Of a stretch of DNA of 16,748 nucleotides, positions 6,903 through 13,914 are shown piece by piece. The position numbers and the translations under genes were made by a program. A model generated the notes under the pieces. That model ran no database searches. It saw only the letters and a program-made list of their open reading frames with translations, and was not told the DNA's origin. Positions within the stretch are counted from its first letter, which is position 1. Every line of letters begins with the position of its first letter. The stretch is taken from assembly GCA_021107695.1 (NCBI GenBank), contig JAIOSI010000304.1, positions 1 to 16,748 of the forward strand, read 5' to 3'. Source of the DNA: a bacterium (GTDB lineage: Bacteria; RBG-13-66-14).

Positions 6903-7624
6903 TTCCGCTCAGGGACGACATCCAGCATCGCCGCTTTCCCTACGTCAACGTCGCCATCATTGCGTTGAACATCGGTGTCTTCATCTTCGAGCTGATGATG
7001 GGCGACCGGGTTACCCGGATGCTCCTCGCCAACGCCTTCGTCCCCGCCGACTACACCATCCACCTCACCCGCTCCATCGCCCACTTCGGCTTCTTCCGCC
7101 TGCTCTATGCCCCCTTCGTCTCGATGTTCCTCCATGGCGGATTCATCCACATCGCCGGCAACATGCTCTTCCTCTTCGTCTTTGGCGATAACGTCGAAGA
7201 CCGCCTGGGGCATATCCGCTACCTCGTCTTCTATCTCCTCTGCGGACTCATCGCCACCTTTGTTCAGTTCATCTTCGATCCCGTCAGCGAAGCGGCGATC
7301 ATCGGTGCCTCCGGTGCCATCGCCGGGGTGCTGGGAGCCTATCTCGTCCTCTTCCCCAAGGCGCGGATCCTCACCCTCGTTCCCATCGTGATCATCTTCT
7401 GGGCGATGCGCCTGCCCGCCCTCGTTGTCCTGCCCTTCTGGTTTGTCGTCCAGCTCTTCAACGGCTGGACGGCCATCACAACCGCCTTCGACTCAGGGGT
7501 CGCCTGGTTCGCCCACATCGGCGGATTCGCCGCCGGAGCCGCCTACCTTTGGTTCAATCGCAAACGCTTCCGGTCTATCAAAGACCACCCCGACAAAATC
7601 GAAGTCTTCGGCGACAACGACTAG
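6899..7624 (+). CDS. Rhomboid family intramembrane serine protease
   Basis: 241 residues. The start is the ATG in the ATGA overlap with the lipoprotein gene, with AGGACA upstream. The same frame opens earlier at 6761, but that part lies within the upstream gene. The protein begins MIPLRDDIQHRRFPYVN, a common opening for this rhomboid subgroup, and has six or seven TM segments. Catalytic features are all present: Asn88 in HIAGNM, Ser138 in IIGASGAIAG, and His206 in AHIGGF. Rhomboids cut TM segments of membrane substrates. Coupling to a lipid-anchored propeller could mean a shared envelope function, but a substrate relation is only a guess. The C-terminus is a short charged cytoplasmic tail ending DKIEVFGDND. 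Confidence 0.9.
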   Translation: MIPLRDDIQHRRFPYVNVAIIALNIGVFIFELMMGDRVTRMLLANAFVPADYTIHLTRSIAHFGFFRLLYAPFVSMFLHGGFIHIAGNMLFLFVFGDNVEDRLGHIRYLVFYLLCGLIATFVQFIFDPVSEAAIIGASGAIAGVLGAYLVLFPKARILTLVPIVIIFWAMRLPALVVLPFWFVVQLFNGWTAITTAFDSGVAWFAHIGGFAAGAAYLWFNRKRFRSIKDHPDKIEVFGDND

Positions 7625-7644
7625 ACAGCACCCAGGGCTATCGG

Positions 7645-7672
7645 AAGGGCGATCCTTGTGATCGCCCTTTTT
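7645..7672 (+). terminator. Terminator after rhomboid, sharing the repeat-family arm
   Basis: Stem AAGGGCGATC/GATCGCCCTT (7645-7654 with 7660-7669), loop CTTGT, then a run of five T's (7668-7672). The GGGCG...CGCCC arms are those of the intergenic palindrome family, so a repeat unit may have been recruited as terminator. A close relative lies at 11933-11956. Confidence 0.7.
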
Positions 7673-7681
7673 AGGTATAAC

Positions 7682-7708
7682 AAAGGGCGAAGACCAGCTT
7701 CGCCCCTA
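7682..7708 (+). repeat. Intergenic palindromic repeat unit (REP-like)
   Basis: AAAGGGCGAAG-loop-CTTCGCCCCTA. The 8-bp stem is GGGCGAAG (7685-7692) with CTTCGCCC (7698-7705), loop ACCAG. The outer sequence (AAAGGGCG on the left, CGCCCCTAC on the right) matches the unit at 13822-13850 while the inner arm differs (GAAG/CTTC versus GCAC/GTGC). It sits between the convergent ends of the rhomboid and dGTPase genes and may also help terminate the latter. Confidence 0.65.
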
Positions 7709-7732
7709 CGATACCATTCTAACCTCAAGCCT

Positions 7733-8854
7733 CTACCCCGTCGTGAACTGGTGAATCACCTCGTGGTCGGTCAGGGCGACGATGTAGTCCAGCAGCAGGC
7801 GGTGGTGTTCCCCCTTGTCGGCAGCGGCAAAGGGCTGCTCCAGCTCCTCCGGCGGTTGAGCGAGCCAGCGGTGGAAGAGGCTCTCCAGCATCTCCTGATA
7901 CTGGCGGCAGCGGAAGAGAATCCGTGGATGAAAATAGAAATGCTCCCTTGAGAACTCCTTGAACTCCCGCACCAGTCGTGCCAGTTCGTCGGGATAGCCG
8001 ATGACCGGATGCTCCTCGCCCCGTGCCTCCGCCTGCTCAAGCTGCCCGGCGGCGTGTCGGGTCAGCCGACGCACCAGCAGGCGCAGGGTCTCCCGCTTGG
8101 GTGAGTCCAAGAATTGCCGCAGCCGCTCAGGAACTTCCTGCACCCCATTTTTATTAGCTCCGTCGGGGAAGATCCCCGCCCGACGCATATCCTCGGTATC
8201 GTGGCTCAGGTAGGCGATCTCGTCGGCAAGGTCAACCACCTGCGCCTCCAGACTGCGCGGCTGGGTGAAGGGCTGCCCCTTGGGCGAATAGCCGAGGTGG
8301 AGCAGCTCCGCTGGCAGCTCTCGCCCAGCCGGATAGTCGGCGGGGTCGTACTGAGTGTGGCAGAGGATGCCCTGGCGGGTCGGCTCGGTGAGGTCGAGCC
8401 GCTCCAGCTCGTCCACCACCCGCAGCGACTGCTCGTTATGCTCAAAGCCCCCGGCGTTGGCAGCGAGCATCAGCCGCCGCAGGGTGTCCTCGCCGGTATG
8501 CCCAAAGGGCGAATGCCCGAGGTCATGCCCCAGTCCAATCGCCTCGGTGAGGTCCTCGTTCAGGCGCAGGGCGCGGGCGATGGAGCGGGCAACCTGCGTA
8601 ACCTCAAGGGTATGAGTCAGTCGGGTGGTGTAGCTGGCATGGGGCGGAACCGGGATGACCTGGGTTTTGTGCATCAGCAGGCGCAGGTGGCGGCTGTGGA
8701 GGATGCGGTCTCGGTCGCGGGCGAACTCGGTGCGGAAGGGGTCGGGCTGATACCCCGGCTCCCGACGACGGGTCTCCGCCGACCTCGCCGCATAGGGCGA
8801 GAGGAGCTTGTCCTCCAGCCGTTCCTGCTCTGTTCTGTTTCTGATTGAGGGCAT
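7733..8854 (-). CDS. dgt: dGTPase-like HD-domain dNTP triphosphohydrolase
   Basis: 373 residues. HD-domain metal ligands are visible as H81 in RLTHTLEV, H110-D111 in GLGHDLGHSPFGH and D211 in VDLADEIAYLSHD, in the arrangement of deoxyguanosinetriphosphate triphosphohydrolase-like proteins. These hydrolyse dNTPs to the nucleoside plus triphosphate, which tunes dNTP pools and in some bacteria limits phage replication. The N-terminal block with YAARSAETRRRE and DRDRILHSRHLRLL is also typical, and the length is normal for the short (non-E. coli) group. The start at 8854 has only a distant GAAGAGG, and an AT-rich HEPN-like gene ends six bases upstream, so the two are probably co-transcribed. It is GC-rich like the backbone, hence likely native. 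Confidence 0.9.
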   Translation of the reverse strand: MPSIRNRTEQERLEDKLLSPYAARSAETRRREPGYQPDPFRTEFARDRDRILHSRHLRLLMHKTQVIPVPPHASYTTRLTHTLEVTQVARSIARALRLNEDLTEAIGLGHDLGHSPFGHTGEDTLRRLMLAANAGGFEHNEQSLRVVDELERLDLTEPTRQGILCHTQYDPADYPAGRELPAELLHLGYSPKGQPFTQPRSLEAQVVDLADEIAYLSHDTEDMRRAGIFPDGANKNGVQEVPERLRQFLDSPKRETLRLLVRRLTRHAAGQLEQAEARGEEHPVIGYPDELARLVREFKEFSREHFYFHPRILFRCRQYQEMLESLFHRWLAQPPEELEQPFAAADKGEHHRLLLDYIVALTDHEVIHQFTTG

Positions 8855-8860
8855 TATGTG

Positions 8861-10039
8861 CTAGGTTGCCTCTTCTTCAAGGTATTGCTTGACTAGATTG
8901 ATGTACTGTTGTGCAGAGTCTAAATAACTCTCCAATTCTTTATCGGATACACCATTTGAGGTTCCATGAGCTATCTTGTTACGTGCCTTTCGTATCTTGT
9001 TTATTTCCTTCCATAGTTCTTTAGTAAAACCATCACTATTGCTAAGAACAACGTAAGCATATGAGAGTTGTTGTGAGTAGGAGAAGTCAAATCTTTTAAT
9101 TTCCTTTTTTGTAAACATTCTCCTTAAGTAGGAGTCAACCATATCATTGGTAGCGACCTCTAGTGCAAAGGCACAATGCAATAAGGAAATCTCATTGCTA
9201 CCCTCATACTTGTAGGAATGTGCAAGAGCAAGGAAGTTATCAATTTTACTTAATCGAACCTTTGTCATTGGTTCACATATCCTAGCACTAGTATTTGGTG
9301 GTATGTTGCTTTTTGCTCTTGTGCTCATCAAGAAACGATATGCATGCAAAAATTCAGCTTGTGTATCGATGCAAGCAATCCAGGCTTTATTAACATGAAT
9401 TCTTGAGATACTAGGTGGTATTAAATGACGTGCCTTATCATTGACTCTCCAGACATCTAATAAATGATTTAATGAGTTAAATATTTTCCTACTGATTCTT
9501 TCATAACTGCTAACAAAGGCATCCACGGGATCACTACCACACAGAGTAAAACATGCAACAATAACACTGCTAAGATTTCTTTTAACTACAGTGGCATTGT
9601 TATCTAATCTGATGTTCTGCAGTATCGAGTTTGATAATGCTGGATAATTCGAAACAAAAGAACCAGTATGCTCGGCATTGACATCGTCTACTTTAGTATA
9701 AATATCATAGCTATCAAGCATACATGAATAGTATAGCTTTCCGTGGCAGTTATTATCCAGAAATGTTATTGTGAACTGCCCTTTATCGTCAAACGTAGGG
9801 TAATCAAAAGGAAACTCAAACATAAACTCAAATGTCCACTTATTGTTGTTTTCTGGTTGTATATCAGCCCATGGATGTTTTCCTCTTGATTTTACAGGGG
9901 CATTATGAATGTTAAACAAACATTTCCCTGCACAAAAGAAAAAAGGGGCAAGTAATAACTTAGACTCAACATGGTCATAAGTATATAATTCACCATCACG
10001 TACTCGTGGCTTCAAAAGACCCATTACTTTATCACACAT
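8861..10039 (-). CDS. AT-rich HEPN-like protein with RX4H motif, unknown function
   Basis: 392 residues. AAAGGTG lies six bases before the ATG at 10039. I do not recognise the N-terminal half (about 1-200), which is rich in aromatic and beta-type segments such as KWTFEFMFEFPFDYPTFDD. The C-terminal region (about 265-390) is helical and contains KARNKIAHG, with R353 and H358 forming an RX4H motif typical of HEPN domains, many of which are ribonucleases in toxin, abortive-infection or CRISPR-linked proteins. A large unknown N-terminal domain plus a C-terminal HEPN recalls ApeA-type defence proteins, but this is resemblance, not homology I can prove. The gene is clearly AT-rich relative to both neighbours, which suggests transfer. 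It ends six bases before the dGTPase start, so both would share one transcript. Confidence 0.65.
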   Translation of the reverse strand: MCDKVMGLLKPRVRDGELYTYDHVESKLLLAPFFFCAGKCLFNIHNAPVKSRGKHPWADIQPENNNKWTFEFMFEFPFDYPTFDDKGQFTITFLDNNCHGKLYYSCMLDSYDIYTKVDDVNAEHTGSFVSNYPALSNSILQNIRLDNNATVVKRNLSSVIVACFTLCGSDPVDAFVSSYERISRKIFNSLNHLLDVWRVNDKARHLIPPSISRIHVNKAWIACIDTQAEFLHAYRFLMSTRAKSNIPPNTSARICEPMTKVRLSKIDNFLALAHSYKYEGSNEISLLHCAFALEVATNDMVDSYLRRMFTKKEIKRFDFSYSQQLSYAYVVLSNSDGFTKELWKEINKIRKARNKIAHGTSNGVSDKELESYLDSAQQYINLVKQYLEEEAT

Positions 10040-10053
10040 GCAACACCTTTTAC

Positions 10054-10080
10054 TTGTCTACACTCATTCTCTGTTATAAT
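10054..10080 (+). promoter_or_regulatory. Candidate promoter for the DUF362 protein gene
   Basis: A perfect TATAAT at 10075-10080, with TTGTCT at 10054-10059 as a -35 at a short 15-bp spacing. It lies in the 73-base divergent gap between the HEPN-like gene and the DUF362 gene. Its position leaves a leader of about 26 bases before the ATG at 10113, which favours that start over the GTG at 10089. Confidence 0.35.
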
Positions 10081-10112
10081 CGCCCTTTGTGGTCGGGATC
10101 ACTGGAGACGGA

Positions 10113-11300
10113 ATGGCAAAGCACCAGATCGCCTACGCCAAGTCTAACACATATGACGACGCTGCGGTGGCGGCGGCTCTGGCAGCGTCCCTGGCTCTGG
10201 TCGGCGGCTGGTCGGCACACCTCCCCGCCGCTCCGGCACGGGTGCTGGTCAAGCCGAACATGCTGGCAAACTTCGCCCCGGAGGAGGTCGTAACCACTCA
10301 CCCAGCGGTTCTGCGGGCGGTGCTGACTTCTCTGCGAGAAGCTGGCTACACGCCCTTCGTCGGCGATTCCCCGGCAGGCTCCACCCGGAAGGTGGAGACG
10401 GTCTGGAAGAAGACCGGCATCGGCGCGGTCTGCGAAGAGCTGGGAGTGGAGCTGGTCAGCTTCGAGGCGGCGGGGCATCGCACCCTGCGAGGAAAGAACC
10501 GCTTCGCCCGGGAGCTGCACATCGCCAATCCTGTTATCGATGCAGACGCCGTGGTCAACCTGCCCAAGCTCAAGACCCACTCGCTGACCGTCTTCACCTG
10601 TGCGGTGAAGAACCTCTTCGGCTACGTGCCGGGTATGCGCAAGATGATGCTCCACGGTAAGGCGTTGAACCCACGGGACTTCGCCGAGATTCTCACCGAC
10701 GTTTACCGCCTGCGCCCGCCGAACCTGAACATCGTGGACGGAATCATCTCGATGCAGGGCGACGGTCCCTCCGGCGGCAGCCCCTATCCCTTCGGGCGGA
10801 TTATCGTCGGCAGCAACGCCCCGGCACTGGATCATTCCCTGGCAAGCCGAATCGGGATCCCCGCCGAGCGGATGCCGGTGGAGCGGGTCTGCCTCCAACG
10901 GGGGTACTTCCAGATTGACGAGATCGAGGAGCTGGGCGATGTTCCAGAAGTGAAGCAGGACTACGAAATCCCCGGCAACTCCTGGGTGGCTCTGATTCCC
11001 GGTCCCTTCGGTCGCTACGTTGCCGAGCAGATTCGTACCTTCCCTGTGATTAGACAGAAAGACTGCATCCGCTGCGGAGCCTGCGCCCGCGCCTGCCCCC
11101 ACGCCACGATTCCCTTTGAGGACGGCGAGTACCACATCGACCACGCCGCCTGTATCTCCTGCCTCTGCTGCCACGAGGTCTGCCCGGTGCAGGCGATAGA
11201 GCTGAGCGGCAGCTGGCCGATTCAGATTTATAACGGCATTAAGAAGCTGAAGCGGCTCTTCAAGAAACCAGTAGAAGAGAAAAGCACTGTTCTTCCTTAA
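10113..11300 (+). CDS. DUF362 protein with C-terminal double [4Fe-4S] ferredoxin domain
   Basis: 395 residues from ATG 10113, which has GGAGA at 10104-10108; the frame also opens at GTG 10089 without such a site. DUF362 features run over about residues 1-290: VLVKPNML, FVGDSPAGS, VVNLPKLKTH, AVKNLFGYVPG and IVDGIISMQGDGPSGG. The C-terminal ferredoxin domain has two classic motifs, C318-x2-C321-x2-C324-x3-C328 and C347-x2-C350-x2-C353-x3-C357, predicting two [4Fe-4S] clusters. DUF362/ferredoxin fusions are common in anaerobes and presumed to act in electron transfer or Fe-S-linked reactions, but no reaction is established. The C-terminal tail is basic (IKKLKRLFKK). rsmD follows after 65 bases. 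Confidence 0.85.
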   Translation: MAKHQIAYAKSNTYDDAAVAAALAASLALVGGWSAHLPAAPARVLVKPNMLANFAPEEVVTTHPAVLRAVLTSLREAGYTPFVGDSPAGSTRKVETVWKKTGIGAVCEELGVELVSFEAAGHRTLRGKNRFARELHIANPVIDADAVVNLPKLKTHSLTVFTCAVKNLFGYVPGMRKMMLHGKALNPRDFAEILTDVYRLRPPNLNIVDGIISMQGDGPSGGSPYPFGRIIVGSNAPALDHSLASRIGIPAERMPVERVCLQRGYFQIDEIEELGDVPEVKQDYEIPGNSWVALIPGPFGRYVAEQIRTFPVIRQKDCIRCGACARACPHATIPFEDGEYHIDHAACISCLCCHEVCPVQAIELSGSWPIQIYNGIKKLKRLFKKPVEEKSTVLP

Positions 11301-11365
11301 CAGATTCTGGGGTGTATCGAACCCACCTCTCACTGAAAACGGATAACCCCAACTTCGGCAAGGTA

Positions 11366-11908
11366 ATGAGAATCATTTCAGGACAGTTCAAGGGCCGCAA
11401 GCTCTACGCCCCCACCGATGATCGCGTCCGCCCCACCACGGATCGAACCCGGGAGGCACTCTTCAACATCCTCGGCGGAGAGATCGTCGACTCCTGGGTG
11501 CTGGATGCCTTTGCCGGAGTCGGCACCGTGGGCATCGAGGCTCTCTCACGGGGAGCCATTGGCTGCGATTTTATCGAGCTTGACAAGGGAGCGCTCAGCT
11601 ATCTGAAGCGCAACCTGAAGCGCATTGGTGATAGCTTCGAGACACGGATATTCAACCAGCCCGTGGCGAAGTTTGTTGAGAACTGGAACGAATCCGACAG
11701 CCCCTACGAGCTGGTCTTTGCCGACCCGCCCTACAACATTCCGCCGGATAGTGTCGCCGGTCTGCTCCGCCCAACGGTGGGTGGGCTGCTGGTGCTGGAG
11801 ACCGCCTCACAGGGAAAGAAGCTGGGCGGGGAGAGCTTTCCCGATTACGAGCTAAAGGATGCACGAGACTACGGTCGCGCCCGGTTGTATTTTCTGAAAC
11901 CTTTGTAA
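11366..11908 (+). CDS. rsmD: 16S rRNA (guanine(966)-N(2))-methyltransferase RsmD
   Basis: 180 residues. MRIISGQFKGRKL is the usual RsmD opening, so I place the start at ATG 11366 although the ribosome binding site (AAGG 11360-11363) is close. The frame opens at GTG 11312, adding 18 unconserved residues. The SAM-binding motif is LDAFAGVGTVGIEAL (46-60) and the catalytic motif is DPPY (120-123) in VFADPPYN. An R-P-T-T/D-R-x-R-E-A-L-F-N block (22-34) is also family-typical. The enzyme methylates G966 of 16S rRNA during 30S assembly. The length is normal. coaD, a frequent neighbour elsewhere, is not present here; a hairpin-rich gap follows. Confidence 0.92.
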   Translation: MRIISGQFKGRKLYAPTDDRVRPTTDRTREALFNILGGEIVDSWVLDAFAGVGTVGIEALSRGAIGCDFIELDKGALSYLKRNLKRIGDSFETRIFNQPVAKFVENWNESDSPYELVFADPPYNIPPDSVAGLLRPTVGGLLVLETASQGKKLGGESFPDYELKDARDYGRARLYFLKPL

Positions 11909-11932
11909 ACATTAAATGCCGTAAGGTTATGT

Positions 11933-11994
11933 AAGGATGATTCTTGTGATCGCCCTCGTTCAATATTGACAAAGGGCGAAGCTCGTCTTTGCCC
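11933..11994 (+). repeat. Two-hairpin intergenic repeat related to 7645-7708
   Basis: The first part, 11933-11956, matches 7645-7668 at 21 of 24 positions. The three mismatches are all in its left arm, which here no longer pairs well. After 17 bases a second unit follows: GGGCGAAG (11974-11981) pairs with CTTTGCCC (11987-11994, one G-U), loop CTCGT. The same order of two units is found after the rhomboid gene, so the pair looks like one composite repeat. Confidence 0.6.
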
Positions 11995-12005
11995 TTTATT
12001 GTATC

Positions 12006-12082
12006 CACCCCTCACCCCCAGCCCCTCACCCCAGAGGCGAGAGGGGTGCTAAAAACAAGGGTGCACCTGTGTCTCCACCCTT
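12006..12082. repeat. C-rich palindrome plus a further hairpin
   Basis: CACCCCTC (12006-12013) is complementary to GAGGGGTG (12041-12048). The span between repeats CCCCTCACCCC twice, a type of low-complexity intergenic repeat seen in many bacterial genomes. A second hairpin pairs AAGGGTG (12057-12063) with CACCCTT (12076-12082). No coding potential is visible here. Confidence 0.5.
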
Positions 12083-12096
12083 CGCCGACTATCAAA

Positions 12097-12120
12097 AGGG
12101 CAACCACCAGTGGTTGCCTT
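12097..12120 (-). terminator. Probable terminator for the minus-strand kinase-like gene
   Basis: A ten-pair stem, 12097-12106 with 12111-12120 (one G-U), loop CCAG. Read on the minus strand it follows the stop at 12154 by 33 bases and ends in four T's (from AAAA at 12094-12097). Confidence 0.5.
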
Positions 12121-12153
12121 AATCGTATTCAGCCAGGACAGCCTTAATCGCCG

Positions 12154-13566
12154 CTAACGCCCCTTCGATGGGTTCAGGAACTGAACGGCGTGAAGGTGCT
12201 GGAAAATGTAAGCGTCGTATTCCTCGTTGTGGCTGGAGTCGCGTCCCATTGCGGCGGCGTAATGGGCGGCAATGTGGAGATGCCGTAGCCGTAAAAAGGT
12301 TAACAGAGGGCGGACAGCCTCAGGCTTTTCTTCATTGCCGAACCACTGCTGCCAGAAGACGGAAAAGACTGTGGCACTGTGCTCCGGTTTTTTTAGCAGC
12401 ATCATCAAAGAATTACTGGCGGCAGCCAGACCTGCCAGGTCTTCCTCCAAAAATCCCTGGTGGATAGTCTCCGGGTCGGTGAGGGTGATCCGTCCGGGAA
12501 CCACTCTGGGATCGACATCTGTAAAGTCCGGCGGATGATGCCAGATCATCCGGTGCCAGTTCAGGTTGCCGTGAATCGGCTGCGGACCGTGGAGTTCTCC
12601 CGCTGCCAAATGGTCGCGCAAGGCGGCGATAGTCCTCTGAAAGACCCTTTTTGAAGGGCGGTAGCTGGTGAGAGTTTTGAAGTCCCGCTCCGCCCTGGCG
12701 ATGATCCGGGAGAGGATGGTTTCTTCGGGAGTCTTCTCCTCACAAAAGCTATGCAGCTGTTGATAGAACCCGCGCAGAACCGCGAACACTCGACCAAAGA
12801 CCAGCTCAAGCTGCTCAATCACCCAGGGCAGCGGCTCCTTGCCAAAGAGGTTGAAAATCCGCCAAAGAGGCAACTCCAGCTCGTCGCCCTGAACCTCTTC
12901 GTAAAAACCCGCCAGGACAAGCTCAGAGCGGACATCGTAAAGCCGCCCCAGTGGCTGGGGAACCAGAGCTGTCGCCAGGCGATTGGATAGATTCCACTCT
13001 CGATGTCCCCGCTCCAGTTCAAAGCGGGGCAGGTATCGCTTGAGCAAACAGGATTGACTATTCGTCGCGCTGCGAGCGGTTATCCGGTAGCGATAGCTGT
13101 GCGTTGTTTTATAGTTATCCTGCTCCAGGGGAACGCTGCTCAGCTCCAGGGTATTGACCAGGGCATTGTGAATGGGCTCGGCGTACTTTCCCCGCTCAGG
13201 AAGACCAAAGTTCAGCCGCCCGGCATTGCCGCTGTAGGCTCTGGCTAGCAGCTCCCGAAGTCCGTCGGGGTGGTGGAAAGGGTCGTACATGTACCAAAAA
13301 TTGCCCTCGATAACACCGGAGATCACCTCTCGATAGCTGGGCAGTGGATCCGACGAGAGATAGAGCGGCAGGTAGAACAGTGCCTTGTTGGAGAGCTTGA
13401 TCAGCAGATGACTCTGCGGCGGGTTGTTCCAGAGGACTTCAATATCAACATTATAGTTCCTCAATACCTCCGGCTCGACCCGCCAGCGTCGATCATCGAC
13501 GATCCGCCGGAGCTGCTCCCGGATAAAGCGGGTCAGAGAGGGCAGAGGCAGCTGTCTGGGATTCAT
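12154..13566 (-). CDS. Maltokinase/APH-like protein with altered catalytic loop
   Basis: 470 residues. The region around 43-135 (KALFYLPLYL, a YREVISGVIEG block) resembles the N-terminal cap of maltokinase-type proteins. The C-terminal half has kinase-like landmarks: K176 in SCLLKRYL, the catalytic-loop equivalent IHGNLNWHRM (331-340), the DFE/DFG equivalent TDPE (363-366) and EEDLAGL (374-380), which corresponds to the RDVAGM block of maltokinases. In active members the loop reads HGDLH; here the Asp is Asn334 and the following His is Asn336, while D364 of the metal-binding motif is kept. This could be a pseudokinase, a kinase with altered chemistry, or a binding protein. GGGGAAG precedes the ATG at 13566, and a consensus promoter lies upstream. 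Family assignment is by motif only. Confidence 0.55.
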   Translation of the reverse strand: MNPRQLPLPSLTRFIREQLRRIVDDRRWRVEPEVLRNYNVDIEVLWNNPPQSHLLIKLSNKALFYLPLYLSSDPLPSYREVISGVIEGNFWYMYDPFHHPDGLRELLARAYSGNAGRLNFGLPERGKYAEPIHNALVNTLELSSVPLEQDNYKTTHSYRYRITARSATNSQSCLLKRYLPRFELERGHREWNLSNRLATALVPQPLGRLYDVRSELVLAGFYEEVQGDELELPLWRIFNLFGKEPLPWVIEQLELVFGRVFAVLRGFYQQLHSFCEEKTPEETILSRIIARAERDFKTLTSYRPSKRVFQRTIAALRDHLAAGELHGPQPIHGNLNWHRMIWHHPPDFTDVDPRVVPGRITLTDPETIHQGFLEEDLAGLAAASNSLMMLLKKPEHSATVFSVFWQQWFGNEEKPEAVRPLLTFLRLRHLHIAAHYAAAMGRDSSHNEEYDAYIFQHLHAVQFLNPSKGR

Positions 13567-13637
13567 CGCTTCCCCACCGTGCTTGAGTATTTGAACAGAC
13601 TAATTAGATGCCAACTTAAACATCAATAAGAACTTTT

Positions 13638-13667
13638 ATTATAGAAGCTGCGGCTGACTGATGTCAA
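13638..13667 (-). promoter_or_regulatory. Full-consensus sigma-70-type promoter for the kinase-like gene
   Basis: On the minus strand TTGACA (13667-13662), 18-bp spacer, TATAAT (13643-13638). Both hexamers match consensus at all six positions. The start codon at 13566 lies about 70 bases downstream, leaving an AT-rich leader of roughly 65 bases. Confidence 0.65.
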
Positions 13668-13725
13668 ATCGCGACGCGGTACGTTGCGTCATAGGCTTGA
13701 GGTGAGAGGTAGCCGCAGGGGCAAA

Positions 13726-13757
13726 CGTAGGGGTCGACCGTTAGGTAATCCCCTACG
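13726..13757. repeat. Palindrome CGTAGGGG...CCCCTACG
   Basis: Perfect 8-bp inverted repeat 13726-13733 with 13750-13757. Inside, ACC and GGT flank GTTA, so the hairpin can extend with an interruption. The outer GTAGGGG is the same edge as in the repeat-family units at 7682-7708 and 13774-13852. Confidence 0.5.
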
Positions 13758-13773
13758 ACGATCTTACCATGTA

Positions 13774-13852
13774 TTGTAGGGGCGGACCTATGTGTCCGCC
13801 CTGAACCGTTGGTGGTTTGACAAAGGGCGCACACGCAGGTGCGCCCCTACAA
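13774..13852. repeat. 79-bp element with 11-bp terminal inverted repeats and two inner hairpins (BIME/MITE-like)
   Basis: TTGTAGGGGCG (13774-13784) is the exact reverse complement of CGCCCCTACAA (13842-13852). Each end is itself one arm of a hairpin: GGGCGGAC/GTCCGCCC (13780-13787 with 13794-13801, loop CTATGT) and GGGCGCAC/GTGCGCCC (13825-13832 with 13839-13846, loop ACGCAG). The two units therefore face in opposite directions, as in bacterial interspersed mosaic elements. There is no coding potential, so any mobility would depend on an enzyme encoded elsewhere. Confidence 0.65.
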
Positions 13853-13914
13853 GGGTGATGGCGGGTTAGGGTGAGGAACGGTTACTCCTCTGTATTAGTC
13901 GTTGGTTCACCCAG

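Larger units (their letters stand above)
13567..13914. other. 348-base intergenic region with promoter and palindromes
   Basis: No gene is supported here. 13638-13667 is a minus-strand promoter and 13726-13852 contains three palindromes (listed separately). 13853-13914 shows nothing clear beyond a GGTGATGG/GGTGAGGA-like G-rich stretch. A plus-strand frame over 13270-13629 is an antisense shadow of the kinase-like gene. Confidence 0.6.

Noticed and set aside
8114..8848. 244-codon plus-strand frame
   Set aside because: Antisense shadow of the dGTPase gene, whose HD motifs are clear.
10074..11333. 419-codon open frame on the minus strand
   Set aside because: It lies antisense to the DUF362/ferredoxin gene, which has full family motifs and eight cluster cysteines. 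GC-rich genes often leave long antisense frames, and this one shows no recognisable motif or ribosome binding site.
13270..13629. 119-codon plus-strand frame reaching into the intergenic region
   Set aside because: Mostly antisense to the kinase-like gene and runs across the consensus start region; no ribosome binding site or motif.
13726..13852. Possible CRISPR array or structured RNA gene
   Set aside because: The units are palindromes in opposite orientations with different cores and no regular spacers; no tRNA-like fold or conserved RNA motif was seen.
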